A stretch of 64,000 nucleotides of DNA, from positions 32,405 through 96,404 of the forward strand of contig NZ_CAJHCP010000021.1 in the NCBI RefSeq assembly GCF_904848625.1, written 5' to 3'. The notes below the pieces were generated by a model. The model made no database searches. It was not told the DNA's origin and saw only the letters and a program-made list of their open reading frames with translations. The stretch is from Paraburkholderia metrosideri. GTDB taxonomy: Bacteria > Pseudomonadota > Gammaproteobacteria > Burkholderiales > Burkholderiaceae. The position numbers and the translations under genes were made by a program. Numbering within the stretch: the stretch's first letter is position 1; every line of letters starts with the position of its first letter. Shown piece by piece: positions 44,325-53,418 of the stretch.

Positions 44325-45371
44325 CTACTTCGTCCGGACCTGCCCGGTGGAGTCGCGCACAACCAGTTCCGCCGGCAGGGTAATACGTTGCGAAGCGGCG
44401 CCGATCCCGGCGATCTGCGCGAGCAACGTATTAACGGCGGAGCGAGCCATTTGCTGGAACGGCTGGCGAATCGTAGTGAGTGCCGGATGGAATTGCTCGG
44501 CCATCGGGATGTCGTCGAAGCCGATCACCGAGATGTCGTCCGGCACGCGCAAGCCCGCTTCCCGGATCGCAGCGATCACGCCGAATGCGCTCTGGTCGTT
44601 GGCCGTGAAAATGGCGGTGGGCGGATCGGCGAGATTGAGCAGATCGAACGTGACGTCGAATGCCATCATTTGCGACAGGTCGCCTTCGGCGACGAGCGCA
44701 TCTTCGCGCGGCAAGCCGAGCCGGGCCAACGTGTCCTGGTAACCGCGCTGCCGGTCGCGCACCCCTTCAATCGTTTCATTGCCCGCGAGAAACGCGATCC
44801 GCTTGTGACCGAGTTCAGCGAGATGCTCGACCGCGAGGCGGGCGCCGCCGTAATTGTCGACCGAGACCGATGGGAAATCGGTGAGCGTGCTGCCGCGCTG
44901 ATCGACGACGACAACCGGCACCTTTGCATTGGCCAGCGCTTCGAGACACAACGATTCGCGCGGCAGGATGGCGAGAATGCCGTCCGAAAACTGCTGGATC
45001 AGTCCCAGCAGATCGTGATGCGGATGACGGTCTTCGTCGAACACGGTGTAGACCAGAATCTCACAGCCCGCGCCGCGCGCTGCACGGCCCGCACCGAGAA
45101 TCAATTCACTGGAGAACTGGGTGTCGAGAGTCGGCGTGATGATGCCGATGATGCCGTTGCGGCCGCCCGAGAGTTTCTGCGCGGTGCGGTTGACGACATA
45201 GCCGATGTCCGACGCGATTCTGATTACTTCGTCGCGGGTTTCGCGCGACACGCCGGGACGGCCGTTGAGCGCGCGCGACGCGGTCATCTGGGACACGCCG
45301 GCGAGCTTGGCAACATGCTCGAGCGTAGGGGTCTGCTGTGCCATGCGTGACGAGGGGGTCCGGGTGGTCAT
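44325..45371 (-). CDS. LacI-family regulator of the third importer operon
   Basis: A 348-residue repressor, with HTH TLEHVAKLAGVSQMTASRALNGRPG (about 16-40), hinge helix near VVNRTAQKLSGG and an effector domain ending in VIGFDDIPMAEQFHPALTTIRQP. The frame is open far upstream, but that part crosses the divergent promoter; ATG 45371 (or 45344) gives the normal spacing to the HTH. It is divergent from the binding-protein gene at 45613. The sites at 45390-45408 and 45549-45568 between them suggest that it controls itself and the operon. Confidence 0.9.
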   Translation of the reverse strand: MTTRTPSSRMAQQTPTLEHVAKLAGVSQMTASRALNGRPGVSRETRDEVIRIASDIGYVVNRTAQKLSGGRNGIIGIITPTLDTQFSSELILGAGRAARGAGCEILVYTVFDEDRHPHHDLLGLIQQFSDGILAILPRESLCLEALANAKVPVVVVDQRGSTLTDFPSVSVDNYGGARLAVEHLAELGHKRIAFLAGNETIEGVRDRQRGYQDTLARLGLPREDALVAEGDLSQMMAFDVTFDLLNLADPPTAIFTANDQSAFGVIAAIREAGLRVPDDISVIGFDDIPMAEQFHPALTTIRQPFQQMARSAVNTLLAQIAGIGAASQRITLPAELVVRDSTGQVRTK

Positions 45372-45389
45372 GTCGAATTGATTCGCTGA

Positions 45390-45408
45390 CAACGTTAGCG
45401 GTAACGTC
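45390..45408. promoter_or_regulatory. LacI-type operator, CAACGTTA-GCGG-TAACGTC
   Basis: Core CGTTA-GCGG-TAACG, 19 bases upstream of the minus-strand LacI start. It shares its core with the sites at 20498, 43324, 45549 and 55640. Confidence 0.75.
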
Positions 45409-45548
45409 TTTCTTGCGATTATTCTACCAGAACCGGCTATGATCGCGGCTACGCAAGCTTGATCGACTTGCGCCGTCAGTAGCAGGCAGGTCAGATCACC
45501 AGGTAAAATCCCGCATAGCAGTCGTTTGAACACAAGTCTAACATTCGC

Positions 45549-45568
45549 TAACGTTAAGGCTAACGTTA
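45549..45568. promoter_or_regulatory. LacI-type operator, TAACGTTA-AGGC-TAACGTTA
   Basis: Two perfect TAACGTTA blocks spaced by four bases, 44 bases before the binding-protein start. It is the clearest member of the shared operator family. Confidence 0.82.
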
Positions 45569-45612
45569 CACGGTTCGTTGACATTCTAATATCCATGAGA
45601 GGGGACACAAAC

Positions 45613-46905
45613 ATGGCGTACCCGGCTTTTTCCAAAGCGCGGTCTATTGCTGGCGCCGCGGCGCTTGCATTCTCGTTGTCCGCTGTCGTTTCGACAGCCG
45701 CATTCGCACAATCGACGATCACCGCGTGGGACCAGCAGACCAATACGTCGTCGAGCAAGATCATCCGCGACGCGTCGGATCGCTTCGAAAAGGCGACCCC
45801 GGGCTACAAGGTCGAGAATTCGCACATTCTGAACGAGGCCTACAAGACGAAGCTGAAGGTCGCGTTCGGCGCGAACCAGCCGCCGTGCGTGTTCGAGAAC
45901 TGGGGCGGCGGTGGCCTGCAGGAGTATGTGAAGTCCGGCCAGATCGTCGACCTTACGCCGTACCTCAGCAAGGATCCGGCGTTTCGCAACCGCTTCATGC
46001 AATCGTCGTGGAATGTCACCACGTACGACGGCAAGACCTATGGCGTGGCTGCCGAAAATGCAGCGGCCGCAGTGATCTTCTACAACAAGGACGTTTTCGC
46101 GAAGTACGGCATCACGCCGCCGAAAACGTGGGATGAGTTGATGCACGTGGTTGCCGTGCTGAAGTCGCACAACGTGGCAGCGTTCTCGCTCGCGAACAAG
46201 AACAAGTGGACCGGTTCGATGTACTACATGTACCTCGTCGACCGCATTGGTGGTCCGCAGGTCGTGAAGGACGCAATCGACGGCAAGGGTAAGGGTTTCG
46301 AAGATCCGGCGTTCATCGAAGCAGGCAAGCGCATCCAGGAGCTGGTGAAGGCTGGCGCGTTCGCACCGGGCATCAACGGTCTTGACTACGACTCGGGTGC
46401 GTCGCGCCGTCTGCTGTACTCGGGCAAGGCTGCCATGGAGTTGATGGGTGCATGGGAAGCTTCGACGATCGCAAACGAAGATCCGGCGTTCTCGAAGAAC
46501 CTCGACTTCTTCCCGTTCCCGAGCGTGCCGGGTGGCAAGGGCGATCCGCGTGATCTGATCGGCACGGTTGGCGATGGCTTCCTGAGCATTTCGACCGAGT
46601 GCAAGACGCCGGACGCAGCGTTCAAGCTGATCCAGGCACTGACCGACGACAAGGCGATGCAGGCTCGCGCGTCGGATGACCACAAGCTGCCGCCGGTCAA
46701 TAACGTCAAGATCGACGACCCGTTCACGCAGCGTCTGCAGCAACTGCTTGCCGCCGCTCCGAGCGTGCAGCTCTGGTACGACCAGGCACTGCCGCCGGCC
46801 CTCGGCGAAATGCACAAGGACACGACGCAGCAACTGTTCGGTCTGTCGCTGACGCCTGAGGCTGCTGCGCAGCAAATGGAAGCCGCTTCGAAGAAGGGCG
46901 GTTAA
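45613..46905 (+). CDS. Sugar ABC transporter substrate-binding protein (GH3 operon)
   Basis: A 430-residue periplasmic binding protein with a signal peptide cut after AFA (about residue 36). It carries VIFYNKDVFAKYGITPPKTWDEL, a standard cluster-B oligosaccharide-binding motif. GAGGGG lies before ATG 45613; an in-frame ATG at 45595 is a weaker option. First gene of the third importer operon (binding protein, two permeases, ATPase, GH3). The GH3 partner suggests beta-linked xylo- or gluco-oligosaccharides as ligands. Confidence 0.9.
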   Translation: MAYPAFSKARSIAGAAALAFSLSAVVSTAAFAQSTITAWDQQTNTSSSKIIRDASDRFEKATPGYKVENSHILNEAYKTKLKVAFGANQPPCVFENWGGGGLQEYVKSGQIVDLTPYLSKDPAFRNRFMQSSWNVTTYDGKTYGVAAENAAAAVIFYNKDVFAKYGITPPKTWDELMHVVAVLKSHNVAAFSLANKNKWTGSMYYMYLVDRIGGPQVVKDAIDGKGKGFEDPAFIEAGKRIQELVKAGAFAPGINGLDYDSGASRRLLYSGKAAMELMGAWEASTIANEDPAFSKNLDFFPFPSVPGGKGDPRDLIGTVGDGFLSISTECKTPDAAFKLIQALTDDKAMQARASDDHKLPPVNNVKIDDPFTQRLQQLLAAAPSVQLWYDQALPPALGEMHKDTTQQLFGLSLTPEAAAQQMEAASKKGG

Positions 46906-46926
46906 TCTTCAGTCCCTAAGGAAAGT

Positions 46927-46954
46927 CCGGCCGGCATCGTGAGGTGCCGGCCGG
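46927..46954 (+). repeat. Intercistronic hairpin after the third binding-protein gene
   Basis: Perfect 10-bp stem CCGGCCGGCA / TGCCGGCCGG with an eight-base loop and no T-run, starting 22 bases after the stop. It repeats the design seen at 27464 and 38165 with an unrelated sequence. Confidence 0.78.
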
Positions 46955-46965
46955 CATACACGCTC

Positions 46966-47883
46966 GTGAACATCGCACTTTCCGCTACACCCGAACGCCG
47001 GCTACGAATTTCGTCGCAAAAGCTCGTCACGGTCGTGTTTCTTGCGCCGTCGCTGCTGTTGCTGGCCGTGTTCCTGCTTTATCCGCTCGTCTCGAGCCTG
47101 CGTCTGTCGCTGCTCGACTGGAATGGCCTCGGTAACACAGCCCGTTATATCGGGCTCGCGAACTGGGGGCGACTCGCCCACGACGCCGTGTTCTGGCAAT
47201 CGCTCAGGAACAACGTGATCCTGGCTGTCGCGTCGATCGTCATCCAGCTTCCCATCGCGCTCGTGCTCGCCGTGCTGCTGGAAAAGGCCGGCCGTGGTTC
47301 GCGCCTGCTCAAGGTTCTCTATTTCCTGCCGCTGCTCATGTCGAGCGTGGCAATTGGTGTGCTGTTCAAACAGATCTACGATCCGAACTTCGGCCCGCTC
47401 AACGTCGCGCTGCAGGCGTTCGGACTGGATGGTCTCGCGAAGGACTGGCTGGGCGATCCGCATTTGTCGCTGGGTGCAACGATCGCTGTGATCATCTGGC
47501 AGAACGCGCCCTTCTACATGATTCTGTTTCTCGCCGGTCTCTCGTCGATGCCGGCCGAGGTCAACGAGGCTGCGCTCCTCGACGGCGCTTCCGAGTGGAC
47601 CATTTTCTGGCGCATCAAGCTGCCGCACCTGCAAGGCACGGTGCGCACGGCGGTGCTCCTGTCCGTGCTCGGCTCGCTGCGTTACTTCGATCTCGTCTTT
47701 GTCATGACCGGCGGCGGCCCTGAAGGCTCGTCCGAGGTGATGGCCACTTATATGTATCGCACGGTGTTCAGCTCGTTCCAGCTCGGCTACGGCAGCACCA
47801 TCGGCTCGGCGATGTTCCTTATCGTCATCACGGTGGCGGCGGTATCGATGTACTTCACGCGCCGTTTTGCAACCGAGGTCTGA
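46966..47883 (+). CDS. Sugar ABC transporter permease 1 (GH3 operon)
   Basis: A 305-residue MalF-like permease with about six helices (first VVFLAPSLLLLAVFLLYPLV) and the EAA loop NEAALLDGASEWTIFWRIKLP. GTG 46966 is the likely start since it lies just after the hairpin; GTG 46939 would fall inside the stem. It forms the pore with the gene that follows three bases later. Confidence 0.87.
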   Translation: MNIALSATPERRLRISSQKLVTVVFLAPSLLLLAVFLLYPLVSSLRLSLLDWNGLGNTARYIGLANWGRLAHDAVFWQSLRNNVILAVASIVIQLPIALVLAVLLEKAGRGSRLLKVLYFLPLLMSSVAIGVLFKQIYDPNFGPLNVALQAFGLDGLAKDWLGDPHLSLGATIAVIIWQNAPFYMILFLAGLSSMPAEVNEAALLDGASEWTIFWRIKLPHLQGTVRTAVLLSVLGSLRYFDLVFVMTGGGPEGSSEVMATYMYRTVFSSFQLGYGSTIGSAMFLIVITVAAVSMYFTRRFATEV

Positions 47884-47886
47884 ACC

Positions 47887-48717
47887 ATGAATAAAAAACT
47901 GCGCTTTCCCCGCGTGGGAATTCCTCTGCTGGCGCTGATCTGGCTGGGTGTCACGACGATCCCGTTTCTCTTCATGGTCGTGTCCAGTTTCAAGAGCCAG
48001 GAGGAGACCTTTGCGACATCCGTGTGGGCGCCGCCGAGTCACCTGTATTGGGGCAATTACGCGGCTGTGCTACAGGGGCCGTTCTTCACGTATTTCCGTA
48101 ACAGCGTGTTCACGGTGGGCGTGTCGGTGCTGCTGATCGTCATCATCAGTGCGATGGCGGCTTATGTGTTTGCGCGCATGCGCTTCAAGCTGAACAAGCT
48201 GCTCTTCGGTCTCGTGGTGGCGGGCATGATCGTGCCGCTGCATGCGACGCTGGTGCCGATCTATCTGCTTACGCGCAATCTCGGTCTTTACGATACGGCG
48301 TTCGCGCTGATTGGTCCTTATGTGGCCCTCAGTCTGCCGGTGTCCATCTTCATCCTGACCGAGTTCATGCGCCAGATTCCGCGCGAACTCGAAGAAGCGG
48401 CACAGCTCGACGGCTGCGGTCCGTTCACCATCTTCTGGCGGATTTTCTTCCCGCTCTCCGGACCGGGACTCGCCACGGTGGCGATCTTCAACGGCATTGG
48501 TCTGTGGAACGAGTTCATCTTCGCGTACATGCTGACGTCGACGTCCGAGCACCGTACGTTGCCGCTCGCAATCTGGGACTTCATGGGGCAATACGCGTCG
48601 AACATACCGTCGATGCTGGCCGTCCTCGTGCTCACGTCATTGCCGCTGATCGTTGCTTACGCGTTCGGTCAGGAGCGCGTGATCAAGGGGATGATGGCCG
48701 GCTCGCTGAAAGGCTGA
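47887..48717 (+). CDS. Sugar ABC transporter permease 2 (GH3 operon)
   Basis: A 276-residue MalG-like permease with the EAA loop EEAAQLDGCGPFTIFWRIFFP and the usual C-terminal RVIKGMMAGSLKG. ATG 47887 has GAGG inside the end of the preceding gene, so the two permeases are coupled. Confidence 0.9.
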   Translation: MNKKLRFPRVGIPLLALIWLGVTTIPFLFMVVSSFKSQEETFATSVWAPPSHLYWGNYAAVLQGPFFTYFRNSVFTVGVSVLLIVIISAMAAYVFARMRFKLNKLLFGLVVAGMIVPLHATLVPIYLLTRNLGLYDTAFALIGPYVALSLPVSIFILTEFMRQIPRELEEAAQLDGCGPFTIFWRIFFPLSGPGLATVAIFNGIGLWNEFIFAYMLTSTSEHRTLPLAIWDFMGQYASNIPSMLAVLVLTSLPLIVAYAFGQERVIKGMMAGSLKG

Positions 48718-48789
48718 TCCGTATCGCACACCGCCTCCAATCGTGCGGGCTGACAAGTGGCCCGCACACCGAACTTCGCATAAAACGAT

Positions 48790-49920
48790 ATGGCAAGCAT
48801 CTCTCTTTCTAACCTACAGAAGTCCTATGCGAGCGGCAACGCGGTGATCCGCGACGCCAACCTCGAAGTCGGCTCGAACGAATTCTGTGTGTTCCTCGGC
48901 CCGTCGGGCTGCGGCAAGTCCACGCTGCTGCGGATGATCGCCGGTCTTGAATCGATCACCGCCGGCGATCTGCGCATCGACGGCAAGCTGATGAACAACG
49001 TGTCGCCGGCGGAACGCCGTGTCGCCATGGTGTTCCAGAACTACGCGCTGTATCCGCACATGAGCGTCTACGAGAACATGGCGTTCGGTCTGCGTCAGGC
49101 AAAGATCGACAAAGCGACGATCGACACCAAGGTGCGCAGCACCGCGGCTACGCTGCAGCTCGATGGGCTGCTGGAGCGCAAGCCCGCTGCGTTGTCTGGC
49201 GGCCAGCGGCAGCGCGTGGCGATTGGCCGTGCGATCGTGCGCGAGCCGGGCGTGTTCCTGTTCGACGAGCCGTTGTCGAATCTCGACGCCGCGCTGCGCG
49301 TTCAGACCCGTATCGAGATCGCGCGCCTGCATCGCGAATTCCGCCAGGCGAGCGCGATTTACGTCACGCACGACCAGATCGAGGCGATGGCATTGGCCGA
49401 CAAGATCGTACTGCTGCAAGCGGGCGCCGATCTGGAGAAGCACGGCAGTATCGCGCAGATCGGCGCGCCGCTCGATCTGTATCACCGTCCCAAAAGCCGC
49501 TTCGTCGCGGGTTTCATCGGCTCGCCGAAAATGAACTTCTTGCCGGGTGTCGTGAAGACAATCGACGCCAACGGTATCGAGATCGAACTGACGAGTGGTG
49601 AGCGCGTGCGGGCGCACGTCGACGGCCGCAAGCTGCAACTGGGCAACCACGTCACGCTCGGCATCCGGCCTGAGCACCTGGGCCTGCCCAACGGCCAGGC
49701 CGGCGCGCAGTCGATTCGCTGCGCGGTGCGTCTGGTGGAGCGGATGGGTGAGCACAGCTACGTTCATATCGACGGCGGCAGTCGTGAAGGCAGCCCGATG
49801 ATCGCCAAGCTGCCGGGCGATGGCGGCGTGACGCACGACGAGCGAATCGAACTGACGCTCGCGCCGGACGCCTGCCACGTGTTCGACGACCAGGATTTCG
49901 CGGTGCCGCGTCTGCATTGA
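48790..49920 (+). CDS. Sugar ABC transporter ATPase (GH3 operon, MalK-like)
   Basis: A 376-residue ATPase with Walker A GPSGCGKST, signature LSGGQRQRVAIGRA, Walker B FLFDEPLSNLDA, VTHDQ switch and a TOBE-type C-terminal domain. A short insert (ADLEKHGSI) follows the switch region compared with its two paralogues in this window. It energises the permeases at 46966-48717. Confidence 0.9.
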   Translation: MASISLSNLQKSYASGNAVIRDANLEVGSNEFCVFLGPSGCGKSTLLRMIAGLESITAGDLRIDGKLMNNVSPAERRVAMVFQNYALYPHMSVYENMAFGLRQAKIDKATIDTKVRSTAATLQLDGLLERKPAALSGGQRQRVAIGRAIVREPGVFLFDEPLSNLDAALRVQTRIEIARLHREFRQASAIYVTHDQIEAMALADKIVLLQAGADLEKHGSIAQIGAPLDLYHRPKSRFVAGFIGSPKMNFLPGVVKTIDANGIEIELTSGERVRAHVDGRKLQLGNHVTLGIRPEHLGLPNGQAGAQSIRCAVRLVERMGEHSYVHIDGGSREGSPMIAKLPGDGGVTHDERIELTLAPDACHVFDDQDFAVPRLH

Positions 49921-49948
49921 TCAGCCGCAATTAAACATAGCTCGCGAG

Positions 49949-49971
49949 GGCGAGGCGGCGGCAGCCTCGCC
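49949..49971 (+). repeat. Hairpin between ATPase and GH3 genes
   Basis: Perfect 8-bp stem GGCGAGGC / GCCTCGCC with a seven-base loop, 28 bases after the ATPase stop and without a T-run. It may separate expression of the transport genes from the hydrolase. Confidence 0.65.
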
Positions 49972-50164
49972 ACCAAATCGAATCAATGAATTTCGATGTT
50001 CATTAGTACTCCGTCTATTCGGAAGACTGAGAAATTCAACCATGAATATGAACGCAGAGCGTGGCCGCAGATAACGCGGCACGGTCCTCTGCGCCTATGA
50101 AGAACAACAAGATTGTCGGCGCGCTGCGCGCTACGACCACCAGGATCATTTAAAGGAGTTCTAG

Positions 50165-52570
50165 ATGTTGCTTCGCCAAAGTGATGTTCCGCTTTACCGC
50201 AATCCGGAAGCTGCCGTAGACGCGCGCGTCGCCGACTTGCTGGCGCGCATGACCCTGGACGAGAAAATCGCGCAGCTTCACTCTGCGTGGCTGAAGCTGT
50301 CGTCCGACGGCAAGCACGAAGCGCGTACGGTGGATTTCGCGCATGGCGATGCCGGCGTGACCGTCGAAACAATTCTGCAACATGGGCTCGGCCAGATCAC
50401 GCGTCCGCTCGGCACCCACACGGTCGAGCCGAAAGAGGGCGTGCGGGCACTCAACGCGTTGCAACGTCAGATGGTGGAAGACACGCGCCTCGGCATTCCG
50501 GTCATGTCGCACGAAGAATGTCTGGTCGGTTTGATGATCAAGGACGCCACGCTGTTTCCGTCGCCGCTGAACTACGCAGCGACGTGGAACCCGGCGCTGG
50601 TCGAACAGGTGGGCCAGATCATTGGCGAGCAGGCACGCTCGATTGGCTGTCATCAGGGGCTTGCGCCGGTGCTGGACGTGTCGCGCGATCCGCGTTGGGG
50701 CCGCACCGAGGAAACGCTCGGCGAAGACCCGTACCTGGTCGGCGTGCTCGCATGTCACTACATCAAGGGTTTGCAGGGCGAACGGCGCGATCTGCTCGCC
50801 ACGCTCAAGCATTTCGTCGGCCATTCGGCAAGCGAAGGCGCGCGCAATCACGCGCCCGTCCACGTCGGTCCGCGTGAACTCAACGACGTCTTCATGTTGC
50901 CGTTTGAAATGGCGGTCAAGCTGGCGGATGCGGGGTCGGTCATGCCTGCGTATCACGACATCGACGGCGTGCCGTGTCATGCCGACCGCAAGCTGCTCAC
51001 CGAGACGCTGCGCGACAAGTGGGGCTTCGACGGTCTGGTCGTCGCCGACTATGCGGGTGTCGATCTGCTTTTCAGTCATCACGCAGTCGCGCCCGACAGT
51101 GCGGCGGCCGCAGCGCTCGCATTCAATGCGGGGCTCGACGTCGAATTGCCGGGGCACGAATGTGCACTGCATCTGAAGGAGGCGCTGGCACGCGGCGAGA
51201 TCAGTGAAGCAACGATCAACGCCACGGTGTCACGCGTTCTGCGCACGAAATTCCGTCTCGGCCTGTTCGAGAATCCCTATGCCGATCCGGACCAGGTGGA
51301 TGTAAAGAGCGACTCCGCTGGCGATACCGCTTACCAGGTAGCGCTCGAGTCGGCGGTGCTTCTGCGCAATGAAGGCGGCGTACTGCCGCTGGACGCGAAG
51401 GGCGCGGCGAAGGTCGCGGTGATCGGACCGACCGCCGACGATCCGCTCGCGTTGCTGGCCGGCTACAGCTTTCCGGTGCATCTGATCAACTCCGGCGAGC
51501 AGTCGGTGGCGTCGATCAGCACCCCGTTGAAATCGTTGCGGGCGCTGCTCGGCGAAGATCGCGTGATCCATGCTAAAGGCTGCCACATCATCGCGGAGCG
51601 CCGCGCGGGTGCACCGGTGTTCCCGGGCGACGTGTCACTGGACACCATGGCCATCACCAATCCGGATGAACTGATCAGCCAGGACACCGCAGGTATTGCC
51701 GCAGCGGTCGATGCTGCACGCGAGGCCGGCGTGGCCATCGTGTTCGTAGGCGACCTGTCGGGTCTGTTCCAGTCCGGCACGGTAGGCGAAGGTTCCGATA
51801 CCGACAGCCTCGACCTGCCGGGCGTCCAGCAGGCGTTGCTGGCGGCGGTGGTCGACAGCGGCACGCCGACGGTCGTCGTGATGACAGGAGGCCGTCCGTA
51901 CAACCTCGGCGGTCTGGAAGATCGTATCGCGGCGCAAATCATGGCCTTCGCACCGGGCGAGCGCGGCGCGGAGGCGCTCGCGGACCTGCTGGTGGGTCGT
52001 GCGAACTTCACGGGCCGCCTGCCGCTGTCCGTGCCGAAAAGCGCCGGTGCGGTGCCGTACGTGTATAACCACAAGCTCAAGAGCGCCGGCACGCCTGTCG
52101 CTTATCATTTCGGCAGCCGCTATCCGTTTGGCTTTGGACTCAGCTATACGCAATTCCGTTATGGCAATCTCGACGTGGCGCAACGCGAAGTATCGATTGC
52201 CGATGGAACGATCGAACTCAGTTTCTCGGTCGAGAACATCGGTTCGCGCGAAGGCACCGAAATCGTGCAAATCTACGTGCGTGACCGGCTTGCATCCTCA
52301 ACGCGACCAGTACGCGAATTGAAAGGGTTCGCACGGGTGCCGGTAAAAGCTGGCAATACGGCACAGGTTCATGTGAAGATTCCTGTCGATATGCTCAATT
52401 TCACCGACGGGCGCGGTGAGCGTATCGTCGAGCCGGGTGACTTCGATCTGCTGATCGGAAGCTCGAGCCGCGATCTTCACCTGAGCAGCACGGTGACGGT
52501 CACCGGAAATGCGGTGCGAACGCTTGAGCGCGACTGGCGTATGGTGAGCGAAGTCGACATCAAGCGGTAA
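50165..52570 (+). CDS. GH3 beta-glycosidase (beta-glucosidase/beta-xylosidase)
   Basis: An 801-residue glycoside hydrolase family 3 enzyme. Domain 1 (about 25-370) has LDVSRDPRWGRTEETLGEDPYL, KHFVGHS and the nucleophile D295 in LVVADYAGVD. Domain 2 (about 390-640) is the alpha/beta sandwich with GDLSGLFQSGTVGEGSD providing the likely acid/base region, and domain 3 (about 690-790) is the fibronectin III-like domain. No signal peptide, so it works on imported oligosaccharides. AAGGAG lies before ATG 50165. The xylose-oxidation genes follow after 80 bases, which makes beta-xylosidase activity the favoured reading. Confidence 0.92.
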   Translation: MLLRQSDVPLYRNPEAAVDARVADLLARMTLDEKIAQLHSAWLKLSSDGKHEARTVDFAHGDAGVTVETILQHGLGQITRPLGTHTVEPKEGVRALNALQRQMVEDTRLGIPVMSHEECLVGLMIKDATLFPSPLNYAATWNPALVEQVGQIIGEQARSIGCHQGLAPVLDVSRDPRWGRTEETLGEDPYLVGVLACHYIKGLQGERRDLLATLKHFVGHSASEGARNHAPVHVGPRELNDVFMLPFEMAVKLADAGSVMPAYHDIDGVPCHADRKLLTETLRDKWGFDGLVVADYAGVDLLFSHHAVAPDSAAAAALAFNAGLDVELPGHECALHLKEALARGEISEATINATVSRVLRTKFRLGLFENPYADPDQVDVKSDSAGDTAYQVALESAVLLRNEGGVLPLDAKGAAKVAVIGPTADDPLALLAGYSFPVHLINSGEQSVASISTPLKSLRALLGEDRVIHAKGCHIIAERRAGAPVFPGDVSLDTMAITNPDELISQDTAGIAAAVDAAREAGVAIVFVGDLSGLFQSGTVGEGSDTDSLDLPGVQQALLAAVVDSGTPTVVVMTGGRPYNLGGLEDRIAAQIMAFAPGERGAEALADLLVGRANFTGRLPLSVPKSAGAVPYVYNHKLKSAGTPVAYHFGSRYPFGFGLSYTQFRYGNLDVAQREVSIADGTIELSFSVENIGSREGTEIVQIYVRDRLASSTRPVRELKGFARVPVKAGNTAQVHVKIPVDMLNFTDGRGERIVEPGDFDLLIGSSSRDLHLSSTVTVTGNAVRTLERDWRMVSEVDIKR

Positions 52571-52650
52571 AGGCATAGTGTGGCGCGTCAGCCGACGGGA
52601 GGCGGCGCGCCATCTGTTCGTTGTCATACTCGGAACAAGTGGAATATCAG

Positions 52651-53418
52651 ATGTCGTACGCAATCTATCCCAGCCTTGCAGGCAAAACGGTTGTTATTAC
52701 CGGTGGCGGCAGCGGCATTGGCGCCTCGATGGTCGAGGCTTTCGCGCAGCAGGGCGCGCGGGTCTTTTTCCTCGACGTCGCTGAAGAAGACTCGCTGGCG
52801 TTGCAGGAAGCGCTGCGCGGCTCCGCTCATCCTCCGGTATTCCATCGGTGCGATCTGCGCGACGCCAACGCAATTCAGACCACGTTCAACGCGATCGCCG
52901 AAGCGGCGGGTCCGATCGAGATTCTCGTCAACAATGCGGGCAATGACGACCGGCACGAGATCGAAGCCGTGACGCCGGAGTACTGGGACGGGCGCATCGC
53001 CGTCAATCTACGGCACCAGTTCTTTTGCGCACAGGCTGTAGCAGCCGGCATGCGCAAGCTGGGGCGCGGCGTGATCCTGAATCTCGGCTCGGTGTCGTGG
53101 CATCTGGCGTTGCCGAATCTCGCCATCTACATGACCGCGAAGGCCGGTATCGAAGGGCTCACGCGCGGACTCGCGCGCGACCTCGGCGACGCAGGCATTC
53201 GCGTGAACTGCATTATCCCGGGCGCGATTCGCACGCCGCGTCAGATGCAATTGTGGCAATCGCCCGAAAGCGAAGCGAAAGTGGTGGCGAGCCAATGTCT
53301 GCGTCTGCGGGTCGAACCGGAGCATGTTGCGCGCATGGCGCTGTTTCTCGCGTCCGACGACGCGTCCCGTTGTTCGGGCCGCGACTATTTCGTCGATGCA
53401 GGGTGGTACGGCGAATGA
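52651..53418 (+). CDS. xylB: Short-chain dehydrogenase, probable D-xylose 1-dehydrogenase
   Basis: A 255-residue classical SDR with the cofactor motif TGGGSGIG (17-24), NNAG (95-98) and the catalytic set S147, Y160 and K164. Length and context match Caulobacter XylB, which oxidises D-xylose to xylonolactone with NAD+. ATG 52651 is preferred to the upstream in-frame GTG-type start because it gives the normal N terminus. Its stop overlaps the lactonase start (ATGA). Other sugars (L-arabinose, D-galactose) cannot be excluded from sequence, but the downstream enzymes point to xylose. Confidence 0.8.
   Translation: MSYAIYPSLAGKTVVITGGGSGIGASMVEAFAQQGARVFFLDVAEEDSLALQEALRGSAHPPVFHRCDLRDANAIQTTFNAIAEAAGPIEILVNNAGNDDRHEIEAVTPEYWDGRIAVNLRHQFFCAQAVAAGMRKLGRGVILNLGSVSWHLALPNLAIYMTAKAGIEGLTRGLARDLGDAGIRVNCIIPGAIRTPRQMQLWQSPESEAKVVASQCLRLRVEPEHVARMALFLASDDASRCSGRDYFVDAGWYGE

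Noticed and set aside
44313..45350. 345-residue plus-strand frame opposite the LacI gene
   Set aside because: Mirror frame of a clear LacI regulator; composition rich in Arg, no recognised domain.
45586..46875. 429-residue minus-strand frame opposite the third binding-protein gene
   Set aside because: Arg/His-rich mirror frame of a clear periplasmic binding protein.
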